A DNA stretch of 42,385 nt from Reclinomonas americana ATCC 50394 (taxonomy: Eukaryota > Jakobida > Jakobea > Jakobida). The translations under genes were made by a program, and so were the position numbers. Below the pieces are notes generated by a model. That model was given only the letters and a program-made list of their open reading frames with translations, did not search any database and had not been told where the DNA came from. The stretch covers positions 60,505 through 102,889 of the forward strand of contig PS015504.1 in NCBI GenBank assembly GCA_048213135.1, given 5' to 3'. Shown here piece by piece: positions 9,271 to 19,132 of the stretch. Each line of letters begins with the position of its first letter. Position 1 is the stretch's first letter.

Positions 9271-12200
9271 CTAGCGAGCGGATGCAGCGGCCGCTGGCCG
9301 CTGTGGGGTGTGATACAGATTCGGGTCATTGCTGGTGGCAACTCTGGCGGCGGCACACGTCGGTGAGTTCCTCATATCGCAGAGCAAGCAGAGGTGGCAC
9401 GCAACAACAGCCGCAACTTCCTGCTGAGCTCCTCCAGCACGGCCTCACGCTCCTCAGCGGAGAGCGACTGTGGGGAGTACGATCGGAAAATCATCTGGTT
9501 GTCACTCGAATCCTGTGGCAGGTCGGGCAACGTCCGCTCAAGCGGTGGACCACCGACCCACAGCGGTCGCGACGATTGCCTGTGGCGACAGCGAGTGAGT
9601 GGGCGGTTGGATGAATGTGTACGCGGCAGCACTCTCACCGAGGCGGATTGTGCAACACGTCGCCAATCGCCACCAAGTCAGGCGTGTGTACTGCGCGCTG
9701 ACCCGACAGCGCCTCGTACAGCTGCTTCTTCTCCGATCGGATGGCCTTGTTGATGGCCGGAATGCCTGCAATGCTGTGAGTACGCCACATACACGGAACG
9801 AGCACCTCTTGATCAACGCAACATTGCCGAGGAATGGCGCCCGTCTGCACCATTTGCACCAGGTCATCCAGTGCCTTCACATGGCGCTCGGTGCTCATTG
9901 CTTCCGCTGGCGCATTCGCTGCTGCTGCTGCTGCTGTCGTCGTTGTCGTGGTGGACGACGAGTCAGCATTGCCGTCGGCAGCGGTGGCCGAGCGGAACGC
10001 GCGCCCACGAGCCGTCATGCGCGACCCGTTGTCAGAGGAAGCGACTGGCGAGTGCGGTGTTCGTCCACTGAGAGGTGGAGGTGCCGGTCGAGCACCAACT
10101 GCTGCAATAGTGGCAAGGAAACAGTGTGAGACACCAGCCTACAAGGATACCCACTTAATCAATTGACAAACCCAGAAGCGACGTGGGAGTGGCCAGGCGC
10201 TGCAATCCAGTCGGTAGTGTCCGTGGTGTCTGTGCCACGGTTGAAGCAGACGACAGCGGCATCTCTCTCCGCTGTCGGCTGTTGTGACGGTCGCTCACGG
10301 GTGGCAGATTGGGTGCCGAGTGCGCGGTCCCCGGCACCTTGCCCATCCTGCATTTCAACACAATGAGAAGGAGGGAGAAAGAATCAGGCAGGAGCAAGCA
10401 AACTTACATTGTGGAGGCGCTGGCGGCCGTAGCCGAGCGTGTGGTGGTCGTCCCGGACATGGGCTGGCCCCACGCCGACGCCGATCCGAATGCCACCATC
10501 GGTGACGGCTCGGGTAGTGGTGCGCGCGGTGGACTGGCCTCAGTCACGTCGGGCAGGAATTCGGTGAACTCCAGAATCGTGCGCTTCGCAATCACCTCCT
10601 CCAGCACAAACGTGTGACGCAGTCGCGGACCACGCATCGTGCGCGCCGACTGCACTCCGTTCTGATGCACCGACGACTTGGTTCCCGCACCAAAGCCATC
10701 CTCGTCATCCATCTGCTCTCGCCCACGACACGGAGTGGTGAGGAAAGATGAGCAGGCAAGGAGTCACAGATGGAAGCAAGTGCGTACCGCTCGCATGCCA
10801 GCAAGCCGGAGAGAGGGCACGGAAGGTGGTGGGTGTCGCGTGCCAAAGGCCAGCGGTATGCCGGTGCCACGGGAGGCACTCGTGGGCGACACAATCTCGG
10901 GTCTCCGCGTCGACTGCGCTGACGGTTGTGGCTGCGGCTGTGGCAGCGGAAATGACTGCCGACTCCTCCGTCGCTGTCCCTGGCGACCAGACGAGTGCGC
11001 AATGTGCATGTTGACCACGGTCGGCACAGATAGGTCGGCGTTGCGTTGAATGCCGGTGGCTGTGCACCATGAAGAGGTTTGGTCGGTGACGGACGGAGAA
11101 AAGGGGAAAAGCGTAGCACACAAACCAGTCACTCGCGCCGAAGGCACCACCGAGACTCCTGTCGTCGACTCCCCTTGTTGCTTTCTGTGCTCCAGGTCAG
11201 TGGATCGGAGAACTACTGCTGCTGCTGTGCACGCGATCCACCACGCACCTCTCCAGCAACTTGCGCACACGGCGAGCGCGCTCCGTGGCATACTGTTGCC
11301 GCATTTCACGCCATGTGGGGAAGGTGCGCTCCAGCAGCGACTTGGCGAGGTCGTAGTACTCTCGCGAATCAACCGAGTCCGTCCAGGCTGTGTGCGCACG
11401 CGCACGTGTCAGCACCACTCGTTGCGAGAACACAGAAAGGAGAAGAGTGTAGGCGAGGCGCAACTGTCGATAATCTCAAACATGGAATCGAAAAAGAGCG
11501 CAAACGTGATGAATGGTTCGTGTGTGCGATCCTGGTCCCACTCCGCCTGCGTGCAGATCGTGAGTGAGGTTGGAAAGAGCTGGTAAAGACGCGTGCATGC
11601 ACAACGCAGCCGCACCTCGAGAAGCCTGTCGATTTCCGCACTGGTGAAGCCCACCATGAGCGTGCTCAACACTTGCGCAAAGAACATGCGGTACTCGCCG
11701 CGCGAGAGCACGCCATCGTAATCCGCGTCGGCGCATTCCCAAAGCTGTGCAGAGTGAGCAAGGGAGGATGTGAAGAGTGGAGAGTGGACGAGGATGGCGC
11801 ACCGCGTGGAACACATCAGTCAGCTGCGGGTCGCGGTACGTTCGTGCACGCTCCACAGCCGCCACCTCCGTGTGCTTGTTCACAGCACTCTGCCGCCAGG
11901 CCGGTAATTGTACAGCGCTGCCGCGAGATCGCAGAGTGAGTTATAATAATGCGAGACGACAATGGGCACGGGTACGGTACGCACGGATCGTACTCGATCT
12001 CGACCTGGCCAGACTGCAACAACTCGTACATGACAAGCTTGTCTGCGCACGCCAGTTCATATGTGAGGTGATTGCGGTCACGGAAAGGATAGCAAGCGAC
12101 GCAGGCTATACACAACATCTGTCGACACGCTCCCGCCGCGAGTAGGCCGACGAGAGGAAGAGGGAGCCCTTGAGCACCCCACGCTGCGCATGCGAGTGAG

Positions 12201-12540
12201 AGGCGGATCTTTAGACAAAGAAATGCGAAATTGTCATCCGCACCTGCTCGCCCACTGCTCGACTGAGGCCGGCAGGTGGTGCCAGTGGTGGCACAGTGCC
12301 CGGTGTGCTGCTCCCCTTTGTCTTCTTCTTCTTGCTCTTCTTCTTGGCACTCTTGCTCTCTTCTCCATCGCCGCCCGCCGCGTCGCTACCGTGAGGCGCA
12401 ACCAGCGGCTCCACGCGTCTCCGGGGCAGCGCGGCGACTGGTCGACCATCGGCCGTCGTGGCGGTGGTGATGTTGAAGTTGGAGAGCGTGGCCGGTCCGT
12501 CGCCGGTGGATGAAGGTGCACCGTCGCCCGAGGTGGGGTT
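9271..12540 (-). CDS. EF-hand protein of unknown family, 5' end unresolved
   Basis: Reverse-strand exons starting at 12540 form a continuous product. In order they give a Pro/Gly/Ser segment with a Lys-rich block (KKKSKKKKTK), a folded part beginning RGVLKGSLFLSSAYS, an EF-hand exon (11744-11616), a helical part ending near 11230, then long low-complexity Pro/Gln/Ser/Thr and poly-Thr/Ala stretches. The EF-hand loop DADYDGVLSRGE has all canonical Ca2+ ligands (D1, D3, D5, G6, E12). After it comes a conserved-looking helical region (ITFALFFDSMFEIID, SREYYDLAKSLLERTF). An internal stop at 11197-11199 is avoided by an intron ending before 11178; otherwise the protein ends there and the 9.3-11.1 kb exons are a second gene. 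The last exon and the stop near 9271 are the least certain. I do not recognise the family. A Ca2+-binding adaptor role is inference. Confidence 0.6.
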
Positions 12541-13990
12541 CTGGAGAGGGAAGGGGAAGAAGGGCGTGAGAAGTGCATCGAAGTACCAACGTGGTAAGAC
12601 AGTGCAGCGGGGATTGTTCAATGAGAGAAAGCACAACTTGCGGAAACAACGACGAGTGTCACAAAGAGGGGTGTCAGAGAGCAACTCAAGAAAACATCGG
12701 AGAGTACAGAAGGGACGAGCAGAACGATCGCACAGGAGAAGAGCATCGGAGGGGCGGGAGAGAGTCACGCAGCACGGTGGATCGCAGAAGGAAGAGAAGA
12801 GGACCGCGCGAAGGGACGAGACTGAATCGCACAGGGTGCACCGGAGAGGGGTGATGAATCACACCGGAGTGTAAAGGAATCGCGAAGGGATGACACTGAA
12901 TCACACGCAGTGCGATAGGTTGAATAATACCGCGAAGGAAGGACGACGGATTGCAGAGGAGGAGGGAGCGAAGAGGGATCGCAAACGGTTGAGAAACGCA
13001 CTGCGAACGCATCGCGCAAGGATGGCAAACACATCGCAAATGGTGAGACTAAATCGCATCGGAGTGAGAAGGCATAGCGAGCACATGAGAAACGCACCGC
13101 AAGGGAATGAGAAGCGCAGAGCGAAAGGGTTGAAAAGTATCGAAGGAACGAGAACAGTTTGCAGAGGAGAAAGACGCGCATCACAGAGCGATGAGTGGAG
13201 TACTGCGAACAGCTGAAAAGTATCGCGAAGAACGAGAAGCGCATCATGGAGGGTGCGAAGAGGGATCGCGAGCGCAGGAGAAACGCATTACAAAGGAGTG
13301 AGGGTTGACAAGTGCATCATGGAGGGCGTGAAGAAGGATCGTGAACGCACGAGAAACGCATCATAGAGACGTGAAGAGCACACGCATTGCAGAGACGCAA
13401 GACACGCGCATCGCAAAGTGGTGAGAAGCACATCCACGGAAAGGGATCGCTGCCACAGTTGACCTGCAGCAGTCGATATCTCCCCAAAAAAGCAGAACAT
13501 CAAGCGCGGTAACTCACTGTCGGTTCTCCATCCACAGCAGGCGCAATCTCCGGCGGCGCTACACCCCACAAAGAGCGTCAGAAACATACATCTCGGATAA
13601 AAAAAAACCAACCAACAAATAAACACATGAAAGAAGCAACAATGAGGCGCAACAATGATACGCGTTTTCTGTGCCAAGCAACTGCGCTCGGAGTGCGCCC
13701 GTCCACGAACCCACTTGCACAATGTCCAACACCAAAAGCTGAGAGAGAGAAGTGAAAGAGTGTGAGAAAAAAAGACACAGAGAGAGTGAGAGAGACACAC
13801 TTGAGCACGTGCCTGCCAGAGAGCACATTGACGAACAATGGCGCTGTTGTGTGAATGAGAGAGAGCGTGTGAGTGTGTGAGAGAGGAAGGAGACGTCGCA
13901 CTGTCTTTTTCTCTCACTCTACTCACCGACGACGTTGTACTGTAGTCGGTGACGCCTGATTGGCAGCAGCTGTCCCACCACCGCCACCTC
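12541..13990 (-). other. Long pyrimidine-rich intron with degenerate repeats and candidate 5' exons of the EF-hand gene
   Basis: On the minus strand 12541-13500 is CT-rich and ends in an acceptor-like TCCAG at 12541-12545, so it reads as an intron of about 960 nt. Upstream, short splice-flanked segments near 13955-13935, 13843-13802, 13740-13665 and 13560-13507 could be coding 5' exons. Their frames could not all be joined, so I do not extend the CDS. The initiating ATG is not identified. Confidence 0.4.
12560..13480. repeat. Degenerate tandem repeat with recurrent CGCATCG/CGCAT cores
   Basis: The plus strand repeats a loose unit of roughly 20-30 nt resembling gaGAAaCGCATcGcaaAGGGatGA, strongly diverged. 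No unit is a perfect copy of another. It lies in the putative large intron of the minus-strand EF-hand gene. Confidence 0.6.
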
Positions 13991-14489
13991 CTCCGCGACT
14001 GAGAGAGAGAGAAAGAGAGAGTGAGTGCGTGGAAGTCAGACGCGTGCTCATAAACAGACGACGAAACTATGATCGCGGGGAAGGCATCAGCTCCATGAGC
14101 GCCCCACTCTCTCTCTCTCGCTCACTACAAAAAAAACGCGAGTGTGGAGATGTGTGTGCGTGCGGAAATGTGTGTCAGCCGTCAACGTCCGGTCGACGTT
14201 GCGCCGTCCCGCGGTCCCGGCGCGGTGATTGTCCATCACTCAGTGTGCGATTTGTGTGTGCGATGGTGGTGCGTGTTTGTGTGTGAGAGTGAGAGACAAC
14301 AAGAGTGTGTGTGTGTCAGGCAGCGCTGAGGAGAAGAAATAGTATCGGACAATATGAATTTTATCACAGAAAGTCAGAGTGATTGAGAAGAGAGAAGAGC
14401 TCTCTCTCTGTGTCTTCTCTGTCTCACCTCTCTGTGCATGTTCAAGGCGTGTTGTTTAACTCTATTTGTGATTATTTTGTGATTTATAG
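13991..14489. promoter_or_regulatory. Divergent region between EF-hand gene and LST8, holding the unresolved LST8 first exon
   Basis: The stretch contains TG- and GA-rich simple sequence and no convincing long exon. The first LST8 exon must lie here. One possible solution is ATG GTG at 14262-14267 followed by a GTGCGT donor, which would give Met-Val before the first recognised exon at 14490. I cannot prefer it strongly over other short exons. Confidence 0.35.
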
Positions 14490-17020
14490 GGAGTGATTCT
14501 TGCGACATCGAGTTACGATCATACGATTCGGTTGTGGGAGGCTCCGAGCGGGATTTGTTATCGCACTCTGCAGTATCAGGATAGCGTTGCGTTTCTCTGT
14601 GTGTGTGTGGTGGTGGTTGGGCAGGAGGGAGGGCGAGGGTGAGAGGGAGGGAAGGAGGGAGGAGTGGGAGAGAGGGGGAGGGAGAGAGAGAGAGAGAAGA
14701 GCAGAGGAGAGACCTGCGCTCTCCTTCCATGCTCCCTCAGTCTGCTAGTGTGTTGCGTCCCTCTCTAACTACGAGACGAACAGATGCGGGGACAAGAAAG
14801 TGCGTTCTGAGCGAGAATGCATGAGAGGGAGAGCAGAGAGACCTGCGCTGTTCCTTTCCCACTCTTCCGCATCAGCTTGTGTGTCACCTCCCTCTCTGAC
14901 TACGAGACGAACAGATGCGGGGACAAGAAAGCGAGAAAGCACGAGAGAGAGAGGAGCTGTGTACTCTTCCTTTCCCACTCTCTCTCAGTCTGCATGTGTG
15001 TCGCCTCCCTCTCTGACTACGAGACGAACAGATGCGGGGACAAGAGAGCGAGAAAGCAAGAGTGGGAGAGCAAGAGAGGGAGATCGTCTCTCGTTCCCAC
15101 TCCGTCTCAGTCTTCTTGTTTGTCGCCTTGCTCTCTGCGTACTGACAAGAGACAAGAAGAGTGTTCTGAGCGAGAATGCAAGAGAGGGAGAGAGGCCTGA
15201 GCTCTCCTTTCCACTCTTCGCAGTCTGCTTCCCCTCTGAATGCGAACGGGTGAGATGCGATCTGAGCGAGAAAGCAAGAGAGGGAGAGAGGCAGAGATAG
15301 ACATCGTCTCTCGTTCCCACTCTTCGAACGAGAGAGATGCGGAGACAAGAAGTGTGTTATGCGCGAGGAAGTAGACGAGAGAGAGACCGTCTCGTATGCC
15401 CATGCTCCTCAGCTTGCTTGTGTGTGGCGTCGATCTCTGAGCACGACGTGGCATGTCTGTTCCCCGTCGCTCTCCACTCACTCACTCTCTCCTTCTTCCA
15501 ACCCTGCAGCAAGTAAACTGCCTGTGCACCACCCCCGACCGCCAGTTCCTGGCCGCCGGTGGGCACTCACACATTCGCCTGTTTGATCTCAACTCCAAGA
15601 ACCCACAGCCGGTGCGTTTCTTTCTTTGCCTGCTTCTCCTCCCTTGTCAAGTCCTCAAGCACACACCACGATGCAGGTGGCCAACTTTGAGGGGCACACC
15701 AACAATGTCACCTCGATTGGGTTTCAGCGCGACGGGCGGTGGATGTACAGTGGATCGGAGGACGGCACGATTCGTGTGTGGGATGTGCGGTGCGTGTGTG
15801 CCTGCGTGATGTGCGTCACATGTCGCGTGCTGTGGGCTCACTGCTTTTGTACACACAGAACAAGTCAAGTGCAGCGGGAACTGAAGCACAGCGCGGCTGT
15901 CAACTCGGTGGCGCTGCACCCGAATGAGGTTTGTAGTGGGGTTGGCGAGTCATTCGTTCTATTTTCTCACGTCGTGTGCGCGCAGCGGCAATTCTTCTCT
16001 GGCGACCAACATGGTAATATTCGCGTGTGGGACATCAACATGAACGAGTGCTCGCTCGAGCTGGTGAGTGGGAGGAGCGAGAAAGCAGAGGCGAGGGAGT
16101 GGCAGCGAGAGAGCGGAGGCGAGGGAGTGGCAGCGAGAGAGCGGAGGCGAGGGAGTGGCAGCGAGAGAGCGGAGGCGAGGGAGTGGCAGCGAGAGAGCGG
16201 AGGCGAGGGAGTGGGAGAGAGAGAGCGGAGGCGAGGGAGTGGCAGCGAGAGAGCGGAGGCGAGGGAGTGAGAGCGCGGGAGAGGAAGCCAGGGAGTTGGA
16301 GCGAGAGTGGAAGCGTGTGCCTTGTCAGTCATCCTCTTCGTTCTTCTTGTGCTCACGACGCCCGCCCACCGCAGATCCCCGATGGCGAAACAGCCATCCG
16401 GAGCGTGTGTCTGAACCCCGAGGGCACACTGGCCGTCGCGGCCAACAACAAGGGCATGTGCTTTGTGTGGTCGTGGGAGTCAAAAGAGGCCACTGACGAT
16501 GAGGTACACACACACACTCTCTCTCTCATACACACACACGCACAATGTCAGTCTGTCTGTCTCTCTGTCTGCCTGCCTGTCTACCTGTCTTCCATCCCCC
16601 CTCACTCTCTCATTCCTCCAGACTGGCAGCGCTGGCACCCCGCACGAAGAGAGCGACGAGACCGCATCACTCCCCGACGTATACTCGGTGCTACAGCCGC
16701 GCTACAAGCTGGAAGCGCACAAAACCTACATCCTCAAGAGCGTCTTCTCGCCCGACGGCCGCTACCTGGCCACCACCAGCGCCGACAAGACCGTCAATCT
16801 GTGGAACACCAGCACATTTGATCTGTACAAGACCCTCGAAGGCCACCAGCGCTGGGTGTGGGACTGCTCCTTCTCGGCCGACTCGGTGTACCTGCTGACG
16901 GGCTCCAGCGACGGCACCGCACAATTGTGGGACGTCGGCACTGGGCAATCCATCAAGACCTACAGCGGGCATCAGAAGCCCGTGGTCGCCGTGTGTCTCG
17001 ACGACACCACTGATGCGTGA
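14490..17020 (+). CDS. LST8: LST8/GbetaL, WD40 subunit of TOR complexes (first exon not identified)
   Basis: LST8 binds the TOR kinase domain in TORC1 and TORC2. Exons are 14490-14585, 15510-15611, 15677-15789, 15859-15928, 15986-16063, 16375-16503 and 16622-17020. They give 328 residues in phase, the expected length for this all-WD40 protein (about 326 in human). Recognisable stretches are [95 protein letters not shown] and the terminal [13 protein letters not shown], all placed as in animal and yeast LST8. The start lies upstream and should add only a few residues. Two introns are inflated by minisatellites (14586-15509 and 16064-16374). An Asp/Glu/Thr-rich insert follows [10 protein letters not shown], before [12 protein letters not shown]. 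Confidence 0.95.
14700..15430 (+). repeat. Minisatellite of about 115-130 bp units in an LST8 intron
   Basis: At least three well-matched units share a core GACGAACAGATGCGGGGACA at 14775, 14906 and 15023 (spacing 131 and 117 bp). Each is followed by a GA-rich half and a CT-rich half. More diverged copies continue to about 15430. Apparent open frames across it are repeat artefacts. Confidence 0.85.
16080..16290 (+). repeat. 28-bp minisatellite in an LST8 intron
   Basis: About seven head-to-tail copies of a 28-nt purine-rich unit (begins GAGCGGAGGCGAGGGAGT) lie between the donor at 16064 and the acceptor before 16375. There are no spacers, so it is not a CRISPR array. The unit length is not a multiple of three, which supports intronic location. 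Confidence 0.9.
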
Positions 17021-17170
17021 GAGAGAGAGCTCAGCGGATGGTGGTTTTTTGCACAAGGAAGGGCAATCAAAAACGCAGATAATGAAGTGAGACGCGATGC
17101 TGTGTATGCGGGAGATATCGAACGAACGATCAATCGACCAAGAAAACCAATTTGCAACGAGCGAGAGAGA

Positions 17171-18117
17171 ATGGGTTGTGGGACTTCATCAGCGGCCACA
17201 CCTGTGAGCAATGCGCACTCGACGCCCGGCGATGCGCTGGCCTCCAAGACAATCGTCTTTGTGTTGGGTGCGCAAGTGAGAAAGAAAGAGAGAGAGAGAG
17301 ACTGACAGGTGGTGGCACGCGTCACTCTCTCTCTCACACTGCGTGAGTGAGTGAGAGAGAGCGTCCGTGACAGGCAGCGTGTGTGCGTGTGTCAGTGTGT
17401 GTGTGAGAGAAAGAAGTTATCGATTTGCAGTTGTGTTGATCGTTGATGATTGCTGTTTCTCACTCTGTCATCTCTCTAATAGGCGGTCCTGGCAGTGGCA
17501 AGGGCACGCAATCTGCGCGACTTGTGGCCGACTTTGGCTTCAAGCACTTGTCCGCGGGCGATCTGTTGCGCGAGGAGCAAGCACGTGGCGGGGAACGGGC
17601 GGAGCTAATTGACCGGCACATTCGCGAAGGGCTCATTGTACCGGCGGAGATCACGATATCGTTGTTGCGCGAGGCGATTGTGCGGGCGCCGGCGGACACG
17701 TGCTTTCTCGTGGATGGATTCCCGCGCTCGGTCGAGCAGGGACATGCGTTCGAGAAGGAGGTGAAACGCGGAGCGTTTTGCTTGTTTTACGAGTGCGCCG
17801 AGGAGGAGCTGGAGAAGCGCCTGTTGAAGCGCGGGGAGACGAGCGGGCGTGCGGATGATAACTTGGAGAGCATCCGTAAGCGTTTTGTGACGTACAAGCA
17901 GCAGACGATGCCGGTGATTGAGTTTTTCGGCAGCGAGAAGCGCCTGCAGGTGCGGTCTCACACTACCGGGTGGCGATGACGACGCTCTTGTGTTGTTTAC
18001 TCAGTTTGCGCACAGACCATTGACTCTGGTCGGGATGTCGACGAAGTCTACGCCGACACGAAGCGTGTCATTCACGAGACCCTCGGCGGCAAAGTCAAGG
18101 GAGTGGTGCGTGGTTGA
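17171..18117 (+). CDS. Nucleoside monophosphate kinase (UMP-CMP/adenylate kinase type) with acylation signal
   Basis: Exons 17171-17267, 17483-17949 and 18016-18117 join in phase to 221 residues. The enzyme transfers phosphate from ATP to UMP/CMP or AMP. The P-loop GGPGSGKGT spans residues 33-41. Other signatures are DLLREE, GLIVPAEITISLL (closest to UMP-CMP kinases), FLVDGFPRS and a short lid with RGETSGRADDN. The long adenylate-kinase lid is missing, so it is the short-form class. The extra 26 or so N-terminal residues start MGCGTSS, which suits N-myristoylation of Gly2 and palmitoylation of Cys3, so membrane or flagellar targeting is likely. UMP-CMP versus AMP preference is not certain. 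It follows LST8 by 150 bp on the same strand. Confidence 0.92.
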
Positions 18118-19132
18118 TTGGGAGAACTTGCATCTCTCTGTCACCCACAACGCTTTCTCGTCTTTGTTTTCCCTCGACTCGTCTGTCTTTGCATTCCCTC
18201 TCATAATCGGTGTCCCCTTGCATCTGCCTGCGCTGTCGTCAACAACGATGCTGGCGCTTACTTTGTTGTCTCTCGCGTTTGTGTTGTTGTTCACCTGTCT
18301 TGATCTTTTCCCTTGCTCTCTGCCTGCTTGTATCGTCGTTCAAAACGCTCTCGTTGATTCTGGTGTCTTTCTCCCTTCCGTGTCGCCCATATTTCTGACG
18401 TCTCTCAGCGCCTGTGTCGTCGTTCAATATGCTCATGTTGATTCTGGTGTCTTTCTCATGCCTTCTCGTTCTCGCTGCGCCTGTGCTCTTTCTTGCTCAG
18501 TTCTTCCCGTTGTCTCTCCCCGTTTCTCTTTGCCCTTATTACTTCTTCTCCTTTTCCCTTACTGTTTCTCGTCTATTTCTCCCTTCTCCTCATCTCCATC
18601 CCCTTCCTCATTCCCTCCTCTCTCCCCGTCTCCTCCCTCCCCTTCCACTTCACCTCCGTTCCCCTCTTTCCTCATCTCTCCTCCCTCCTCCCTCCTCCCT
18701 CCTCCCTCCTCCCTCCCTCCACCCTCCTCCCTCCTCCCTCCTCCCTCCTCCCTCCTCCCTCCCCTTCTCCCTCCCCTTCTCCTCCCACTTCCCCTTCCCC
18801 TTCCCCTTCCCCCTCCCCTTCCCTCCCCCTCCTCCCTCCCCCTCCTCCCTTCCCCTTCCCCCTCCTCCCTCCCCTCCTTTGCTCACCACCCCCTCCCCGC
18901 ACGCAGTCCGCCCCCGCGGCATAAAACAAACAACCACGACGAGAGGGGGAAAGAGACAGAGACGTTGACTCGACACATCGCCCTTCCCCCTTTGTTTGTA
19001 TGTAAAGTATCTTATGTACGGCCCGGTTTTGCTCGCGCACGTTTGCGAACGCACGCGCTCTTCTATATTTTCAGTGTGTGTAGCAGTCGCGAGGGGTCAA
19101 GTCTTCCTCGCCCACTCGCTCGCACGAGCAGG
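18118..19132. promoter_or_regulatory. Intergenic region upstream of the TSNAXIP1-like gene, with long polypyrimidine tract
   Basis: No supported exon is seen between the kinase stop and the ATG at 19133. Most of it is CT-rich, with the densest part at 18590-18890. It may be a 5' untranslated intron or promoter. Long open frames here come only from absence of stops in CT repeats. Confidence 0.5.
18590..18895 (+). repeat. Polypyrimidine CCTCCCT/CCCTT repeat tract
   Basis: About 300 nt of nearly pure C and T contain repeated CCTCCCTCCT units and CCCCTT units. The opposite strand has closely spaced GGG runs separated by AGGA, matching the usual G-quadruplex pattern. The homopurine/homopyrimidine composition could also form triplex DNA. 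Confidence 0.85.

Noticed and set aside
14800-15348. Ser/Arg-rich open frames on both strands
   Set aside because: The frames coincide with minisatellite units and recur with unit periodicity in both strands, so they are repeat artefacts.
16080-16290. Possible CRISPR array
   Set aside because: Repeats are direct neighbours without spacers, and the context is a eukaryotic intron.
16027-16821. Glu/Arg/Gly repeat protein
   Set aside because: It is read-through of the 28-bp minisatellite in an intron; LST8 continues cleanly when 16064-16374 is removed.
18005-18015. Acceptor at 18004 for the kinase last exon
   Set aside because: It would break the reading phase; the CACAG acceptor ending at 18015 continues TIDSGRDVDEVYAD, as expected for the family.
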